Part shown: positions 56,881 through 64,000 of the stretch, one piece after another | Layout of the letters: each line of letters begins with the position of its first letter | Numbering within the stretch: the stretch's first letter is position 1 | Assembly: GCA_033964015.1 (NCBI GenBank) | Contig: CM066924.1 | Location: 4,756,251-4,820,250, forward strand | DNA: 64,000 nucleotides | Reading direction: 5' to 3' | Origin: Scolanthus callimorphus | Lineage: Eukaryota > Cnidaria > Anthozoa > Actiniaria > Edwardsiidae | Translations under genes and position numbers: made by a program | The notes under the pieces: model-generated | Told to the model about the DNA's origin: nothing | The model's input: the letters and a program-made list of their open reading frames with translations, nothing else | Database searches by the model: none

Positions 56881-59800
56881 ATGTTTCATACCCACTGTTT
56901 ATGTAATGTACCTGGATAAAACTAGAAACTCAAAATTCAAACAGGATTTTTCAAAACTGAATGAAGTAAAACTAAAAATAGGTATCAAGTCCCAGACCTG
57001 GGTTGCATATTAGAAGTTACTGCATTCTAAGTAGCTTGGAATATCAAAGTGCTTCATTCCAAGAGAGGGCACAACAGCTAGGGTTTGGCAGTCTGAACAA
57101 CACTAAATGAGGTACTTTTGATTTAGTGATGAACATCAATTTGAAACTAATTGGATCAGATGATGGACTGAAAATTTTCTAAATAAAAACAACAACCAAA
57201 CAATTAACCTAAAGTTGATATTGATATTGCTCTCCTTTTAAATTGTCTATGATAAAATATCTGGTAGGGGGAGGGGGGGAGGGGGAAATTACTCCAATGG
57301 CAGAAAAATGAGAACAGAGAAAAAAAAATGTGAAATGCATCGCAGTCCTCAAGCCCTTGCTTTATCTCGGGCGTTCTCTTTTTTGGTGGCAAAGAGAAAA
57401 TAAACATGCGACAACTCACCAACGTTTTATGCTTTCATCCCACTAGAAACTGCTAAAAAAGCAACATCTCTGATCTGTTCTCGTTTATCTCAGAGCCAAG
57501 CAGTGCGGAGTCAGATAGCGTAGAGATTGGGCAAGTTGAATTGCATAGCACTTCGCGACCGGCCTAATGTTAATTATAATGTGAAATATTCAGTTCGACT
57601 TACGTTTTCAGTCCACAACTCTCCTTGCTCTTTGGCTCGAATGCAGACTGCTTCCACTTGAGAATCCCAGTTTCGAGTCGCCGTATTCTTCGTTGCAACT
57701 GACGTCACTACGTTCGACAAAAGATATGCAGCGTCCATTCTGGTACCAGCATTCATGCACGTGCATTGTCTTTTGATTCTCTAGAGAAAAACCAAGAATT
57801 CGAAAGAGCAAACAACGCCGTCTTTCTTGCTGCCTTCTCGGTCCCTGCAAAGACCAGAACAGTTTCTCGTGACGTTCTCATTGTCTTGATTGTGTTTATG
57901 ACGTTGTCGTGTTCTATTCTTCGTGTTCTTGTTCCAACGCGCGCGCATTTTATGGGAGGCAACTATACTATTCACAAGAAGAGATTCTGGCTAAGAATTA
58001 AAGAGTTATGATAATTTTGCTTCCATCCCCCAGCTTGCCAGAAAGTAGCGATTTAGCATGAATCGCGTGCCAAGTATCAAATCACGATGTTTTTGCCGCC
58101 CAAAAAAGGCCGCCCATTGTAGCAATGAAAGAGAAAGCGTGCAAAAGTGAGAGTATATATCATCATCGCGAATTCAATATTTTCACATCCAGGAGTGGAT
58201 TTAAGGATAAAATCATAGCGCACTAATATTTATGACATTAAGTCATTAAGTAAAAAAAAAAAAATGAAACCTCCCTGAAATCTCGCTGACCCATTTTCGA
58301 GTCAAAATCTTCCTGTCGTGTTCGACTTGAGGAAAAATAAAACAAAAGATACCAGGACCATACATCCAGACAAGGAGCTGAAGCGTCGTATGGCAACCGT
58401 ACGGTTCTTACGCCCACGCCAGAGATTTCGGCCCTGACAGTCGCTATCCTGGGTGTTGAGTTGCTCAGTAGCTAAATACCAAATGGGTGAGAGAACGCCC
58501 GGCCACCAGACCATATAAGGACGCCCCTTGTACCGCTTGTGAACAGCCTACATTAATTTATGCATCGGCAAGGTATTTATAGGTCTGATGAGTGGGTACG
58601 GGATGCATGTGGGAAGACAGTTTGTTCACTCTATATCAAACGGAGATATGAAGAACATAGAGAAATGGAAAAAAATCTTTCTCAGTTGCCGTTTCACCTG
58701 TTTTATTAATCGAAATTCAAAAGTACGCATTATATGGAAACGAGTATGAGTTTTCCTTTCTTTTTCTAGCTTGCGCATGCGCATACACGTCATGCCGTTT
58801 GATTTTATTTCCTTTGAACAGACGATTATTTATCCCCTGAGATTTATTCTAACGATGTCAAGTTTTATGCTCTCAGCTGCTTCTTTCAATACTATTTGCT
58901 GTTCACTTGATTAAAATTAATTTTCGACATTGCCATTGGTGTTTGAGTTTAAGTCTTGTGACCGCATGTACTAGGATAAACATAAAATTTGCTCCATACT
59001 TTTTCTCCCTCGGAGGGGGGGACTCTCCCTTTTGGGGAACGGGGTGCTCCTCGCACCTTTTAGCGTTTAAAATGGGCCCTCTGGTACCTTTTAGTGGGTA
59101 AAATTTGAAAACTTGCGATTTTTCCAGATATATAGGTACCTGTTAGAGCAAATCACACTTGTTGGTAGCCTGAATTTCCGAGACGTATTTTCACTTGTAA
59201 AAAAATAAGAGAGAAAATGCGAGGAAAAATACGGCCTGTTGGCAACTTTGAGTGGTCAAAATAAACAAGCGACGCTTTTTAGGGTAAAATCGAGAGTTCC
59301 CGACGAGCAACCCCGCCCCCAAAATAGGGGATCCCTCCGGCATTTTTGCTCAGAAAGAAGTGGGACAGGACGAATGGTAATGCGAGATTTTCCGAGACAG
59401 CGCCAGATAATCAAAGTTGAAAAATTTCGAGACCGAGACAGTCTGCTCCTCCTACTTTCCCTGAAATTCGCGTCAGAAAACGAGTTTTGCGAGACAGCTA
59501 GTTCTATTAAAAATCCGAGACTTCCAGAATCCCTAAGAAAATCGCGAGATTCTGCATTATCCGAACTCAACCACTCGCCATCTCTAAAAACGTTTCAAAA
59601 TTTCTGTTGTAAGGCCGATCGACATTATTGACTTTCACTTAAAGGATATCGAATTTTAAAAGGCGAGAGTTTTTTTTTCTACACCTGAGTGTTTAAAGTA
59701 AATCCATATTTTAAGTAAAGCTGCGCCAATACAAGTGATTTCGTGAAGCTCGCCGAAAAGAAGACTACTGCATGTTCCTCTACTTTAGAGCTAAGCAATG

Positions 59801-61594
59801 CGTACACAGTCTTTGGGAATTTTGCCTTCTTTTCCTCGATTGCAGTGAGAGATTTCTCAGAAACTCGCGTTTTCGTTGCCTTGAAAGGCTGTCCGTTACT
59901 GAGAAACTGAATACAACTTTTAAAACTACAGATTACGTTTCCATCTCGGACAAGCAAAAACAATTGCTCAACTGATCACTGCAGATGCAAATTTTGCGAA
60001 TCATTCCTTAACTACACAAACATTATCAACAAGCTGCAAGACTTATCTCGAGGTACCTTCTATTCCATAGCTCTGACCTGAAGTCTCTCCTCTCCAAGTA
60101 AGGTACTTCATGCAAGGAAAACATTGAGCTTTGAATCGATTGCACAACAACACACAGCTACGCGAAACCCAGCTTGCTATACACCTCAGGATACCTGTGG
60201 TAATTCAATGAAAACTCGACAGCGCTCCCACCTGCATCCGACAGGTTAGACAAAAGATTTATATAAGTCTTTTTGCCCATAGACATTCAAAACAAAGAAC
60301 ACGCTCATGTGCTGGAAGTTTATGTCTAAAACACAGATTCGTAGTCGATACCTGTGCTGGCCAAAAAGATTCCACTAGAGAGGTGCTCAAAGTTTCTTTC
60401 AGCCGAATTCCTCCAGAGCTCTCAAAAGAACAATGGAAAATGGGAAAGAAACCTCTTGACCACACTTCTTTTTTGAAGCACAGCGCAAATGCATCCTCCA
60501 TAATAGACTTTATGATGTCCTATGGCCTCTTCTAAGTGGAATTTTGCTCGAAATGTTTTCAGGAAACTTGATCAGATGTCTAACCTGTTCGATACAGTCA
60601 CTGGAAAGCTTAGGAGTCAGCGGTAACAAGTCCAGCCTCCAGTTGTCATCAGGAAACCCAGACACTTAACCATGGCAAGCAGAAACTGGACAGGGGTGTG
60701 CCTAACTATCAAGGAAAATGTGGTGGTAGTAAAAGGTGTAATAATGGTCTCAGCTTCCAGCCTGTACAACTAATACTGTAGGTGGAAACCAAAATTCACT
60801 TCAGATCCTATTTCTAGTTGTCGAGCAATGCAGGGACACCCAAAATGACTTTGATTTTGTTTTTCAACAAATATTTTGATTCCTTTTTTGTCTCAGACCC
60901 ACTGGTTGTGCAATTCAAGCTTTTCAAATAAAACCAAGAATTAAGAATAAAATTAGAGATACCAAAAAAGGAAGAAAGGAAAAAAAAAAATACGAAGAGA
61001 AAACCAAGAGAATTTAACCCTGACATTAAAAAAATGGGCAGGGATGTGTCTGGGTAAATTTGTAGTGACAGTTAAAGTGTTATAATAATGGTCTAAGCAT
61101 CCACCAGCCTGTACAAGTTAGTCGGTCGAAAAATAAAATTAGCCGAAATTCTAAGTTTCAGTTGTCAGGCAATATACACCCTCCAAAATGACTTTGGTTT
61201 TGTTTTTTGTCAGCAGAGAATTTGATTCCTTAAATAATTGTCTCACACCCACTGGTTGTGCAATTCAAGCTTTCGGATAAAACCAAAGAAAATTAAAATT
61301 ATAGATATCAGAAAAGAAAAAAAATTATAGAATTGGCACACAGAAATTCCAGAAACTTAACATGATGACATTCAAGATGGACAGGGGCCTGTCTCACCAA
61401 AGTCTAGTGGTAGTCAAGTGAAAGGGTTATAATCATTTTCTCAGCCTCCAGCTTGTACAACTAATATGATAGGTGTAAAACTAAATTATCTGAAATTCTA
61501 ATTTTCAGTTTTCTAGCAATGTTGCTATATATGCAGCTACACTCATAATGACTTTGCCTTTGTCTTTCGACAGCAGAGATTCTGATTCATTTGA
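56881..61594. repeat. Tandem array unit 5
   Basis: 4714 bp. The exon-like block is split by an insertion of about 113 bp (57689-57801), and GGGCATGCATA is deleted near 58041. Candidate exon ii is intact (60259-60501) but candidate exon i is broken by small deletions. Confidence 0.9.
57689..57801. mobile_element. 113-bp insertion in the exon-like block of unit 5
   Basis: Other units read GCCGTATTCGAAAAAGAGC without a break. Here about 109 new bases plus a second ATTC stand between GCCGTATTC and GAAAGAGC, so ATTC flanks the insert as a 4-base direct repeat. It contains TGACGTCA. No inverted ends were seen, and its source in the window was not found. Confidence 0.6.
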
Positions 61595-64000
61595 ATGTTT
61601 CATACCCACTGTTTATGTAATGTAATGTGCCCGGATAAAACTAGAAACTCAAAATTTAAACAGTATTTTCAAAACTGAATGAAGTAAAACTAAAAATAGG
61701 TATCAAGTCCCAGACCTGGGTTGCATATTAGAAGTTACTGCATTCTATATCAAAGTGCTTCATTCAAGAGAGGGCACAACAGCTAGGGTTTGGCAGTCTG
61801 AACAACACTAAATGAGGTACTTTTGATTTAGTGATGAACATCAATTTGAAACTAATTGGATCAGATGATGGACTGAACATTTTCTAAATAAAAACAACAA
61901 CCAAACAATTAACCTAAAGTTGATATTGATATTGCTCTCCTTTTAAATTGTCTATGATAAAATATCAGGTGGGGGAGGGGATTACTCCAATGGCAAGAAA
62001 AATGAGAACAGAGAAAAAAAATGTGAAAAAAGTGTGAAATGCATCGCAGTCCTCAAGCCCTTGCTTTATCTCGGGCGTTCTCTTTTTTGGTGGCAAAGAG
62101 AAAATAAACATGCGACAACTCACCAACGTTTTATGCTTTCATCCCACTAATAACTGCTAAAAAAGCAACATCTCTGATCTGTTCTCGTTTATCTCAGAGC
62201 CAAGCAGTGCGGAGTCAGATAGCGTAGAGATTGGGCAAGTTGAATTGCATAGCACTTCGCGACCGGCCTAATGTTAATTATAATGTGAAATATTCAGTTC
62301 GACTTACGTTTTCAGTCCACAACTCTCCTTGCTCTTTGGCTCGAATGCAGACTGCTTCCACTTGAGAATCCCAGTTTCGAGTCGCCGTATTCGAAAAAGA
62401 GCAAACAACGCCGTCTTTCTTGCTGCCTTCTCGGTCCCTGCAAAGACCAGAACAGTTTCTCGTGACGTTCTCATTGTCTTGATTGTGTTTATGACGTTGT
62501 CGTGTTCTATTCTTCGTGTTCTTGTTCCAACGCGCGCGCATTTTATGGGAGGCAACTATACTATTCACAAGAAGAGATTCTGGCTAAGAATTAAAGAGTT
62601 ATGATAATTTTGCTTCCATCCCCCAGCTTGCCAGGGCATGCATAAAGTAGCGATTTAGCATGAATCGCGTGCCAAGTATCAAATCACGATGTTTTTGCCG
62701 CCCAAAAAAGGCCGCCCATTGTAGCAATGAAAGAGAAAGCGTGCAAAAGTGAGAGTATATATCATCATCGCGAATTCAATATTTTCACATCCAGGAGTGG
62801 ATTTAAGGATAAAATCATAGCGCACTAATATTTATGACATTAAGTCATTAAGTAAAAAAAAAAAAATGAAACCTCCCTGAAATCTCGCTGACCCATTTTC
62901 GAGTCAAAATCTTCCTGTCGTGTTCGACTTGAGGAAAAATAAAACAAAAGATACCAGGACCATACATCCAGACAAGGAGCTGAAGCGTCGTATGGCAACC
63001 GTACGGTTCTTACGCCCACGCCAGAGATTTCGGCCCTGACAGTCGCTATCCTGGGTGTTGAGTTGCTCAGTAGCTAAATACCAAATGGGTGAGAGAACGC
63101 CCGGCCACCAGACCATATAAGGACGCCCCTTGTACCGCTTGTGAACAGCCTACATTAATTTATGCATCGGCAAGGTATTTATAGGTCTGATGAGTGGGTA
63201 CGGGATGCATGTGGGAAGACAGTTTGTTCACTCTATATCAAACGGAGATATGAAGAACATAGAGAAATGGAAAAAAATCTTATTCACAGTTGCCGTTTCA
63301 CCTGTTTTATTAATCGAAATTCAAAAGTACGCATTATATGGGAACGAGTATGAGTTTTCCTTTTTTCTAGCTTGCGCATGCGCATACACGTCATGCCGTT
63401 TGATTTTTATTTCCTTTGAACAGACGATTATTTATCCCCTGAGATTTATTCTAACGATGTCAAGTTTTATGCTCTCAGCTGCTTCTTTCAATACTATTTG
63501 CTGTTCACTTGATTAAAATTAATTTTCGACATTGCCATTGGTGTTTGAGTTTAAGTCTTGTGACCGCATGTACTAGGATAAACATAAAATTTGCTCCATA
63601 CTTTTTCTCCCTCGGAGGGGGGGACTCTCCCTTTTGGGGAACGGGGTGCTCCTCGCACCTTTTAGCGTTTAAAATAGGCCCTCTGGTACCTTTTAGTGGG
63701 TAAAATTTGAAAACTTGCGATTTTTCCAGATATATAGGTACCTGTTAGAGCAAATCACACTTGTTGGTAGCCTGAATTTCCGAGACGTATTTTCACTTGT
63801 AAAAAAATGAGAGAAAATTGCGAGGAAAAATACGGCCTGTTGGCAACTTTGGTGGTCAAAATAAAACAAGCGACGCTTTTTAGGGTAAAATCGAGAGTTC
63901 CCGACGAGCAACCCCGCCCCCAAAATAGGGGATCCCTCCGGCATTTTTGCTCAGAAAGAAGTGGGACAGGACGAATGGTAATGCGAGATTTTCCGAGACA
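61595..64000. repeat. Tandem array unit 6, cut by the window end
   Basis: 2406 bp visible, collinear with unit 2 and with its ATATATCATCATC sequence. The array therefore continues past the right edge; its full copy number is not known from this window. Confidence 0.9.

Noticed and set aside
37713..64000. rDNA, 5S or histone gene repeat
   Set aside because: No histone-like frame and no sequence recognisable as 5S, 18S, 28S or spliceosomal RNA was seen in the unit.

Overview
The window looks like nuclear DNA of an animal, most probably an anthozoan cnidarian (stony coral or sea anemone). Supporting signs are spliced genes with GT-AG introns, secreted lectin/EGF-type exons joined in phase 1, sparse coding sequence, and a very dense population of palindromic (foldback) transposable elements. 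The taxon is an inference; nothing here identifies a species. No bacterial-type operon, CRISPR array, rRNA gene or intact tRNA gene was seen.

The one convincing gene is on the minus strand, from a possible signal-peptide exon (18599-18674) down to a stop codon at 3020. Its exons encode a Cys-containing domain (13290-13676), a compact Cys-rich module (9724-9972) and three exons of a ricin/trefoil-type lectin (8311-8521, 7837-7997, 7099-7271). A long last exon follows (3020-5816) with EGF-like modules, a probable beta-solenoid segment, a coiled-coil/hydrophobic-hairpin region, a beta-rich domain and a basic tail. Junction phases agree from exon 1 through 7099-7271. The link from there to the last exon is unresolved. 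The last exon also carries an apparent frameshift near 4786-4870, so this copy may be broken or the assembly may hold an indel. Poly(A) signals lie just downstream, at 2835-2848.

The gene's introns and the region from 18.7 to 37.7 kb are packed with mobile-element remnants. They include TTAA-flanked foldbacks (12524-13105, 29995-30631), TA-flanked inverted-repeat elements (13846-17826 with 14321-15347 nested inside; 37027-37710), a CAGGG-ended element (33631-34761) nested in a larger inverted-repeat unit (31673-34979), several 'ACACTA'-type palindromes, and two LINE remnants (24980-25102 plus strand; 36208-36429 minus strand with a YADD motif). A (ATGGC)n microsatellite sits at 16386-16600.

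From 37713 to the window edge lies a tandem array of six head-to-tail units of about 4.1-4.8 kb once insertions are removed; the sixth is cut by the window end. The array starts exactly at the right end of the TA-flanked element 37027-37710. Each unit contains a GC-rich foldback, an exon-like block with splice signals, a CArG/TATA-like site and, in the complete units, three internal subrepeats of about 345 bp. Units 2 and 3 share a deletion of about 0.5 kb. Unit 1 carries two clean transposon insertions whose empty sites are preserved in the other units. No complete gene could be recognised in the array; it looks like a duplicated, decaying gene segment or a long-period satellite.
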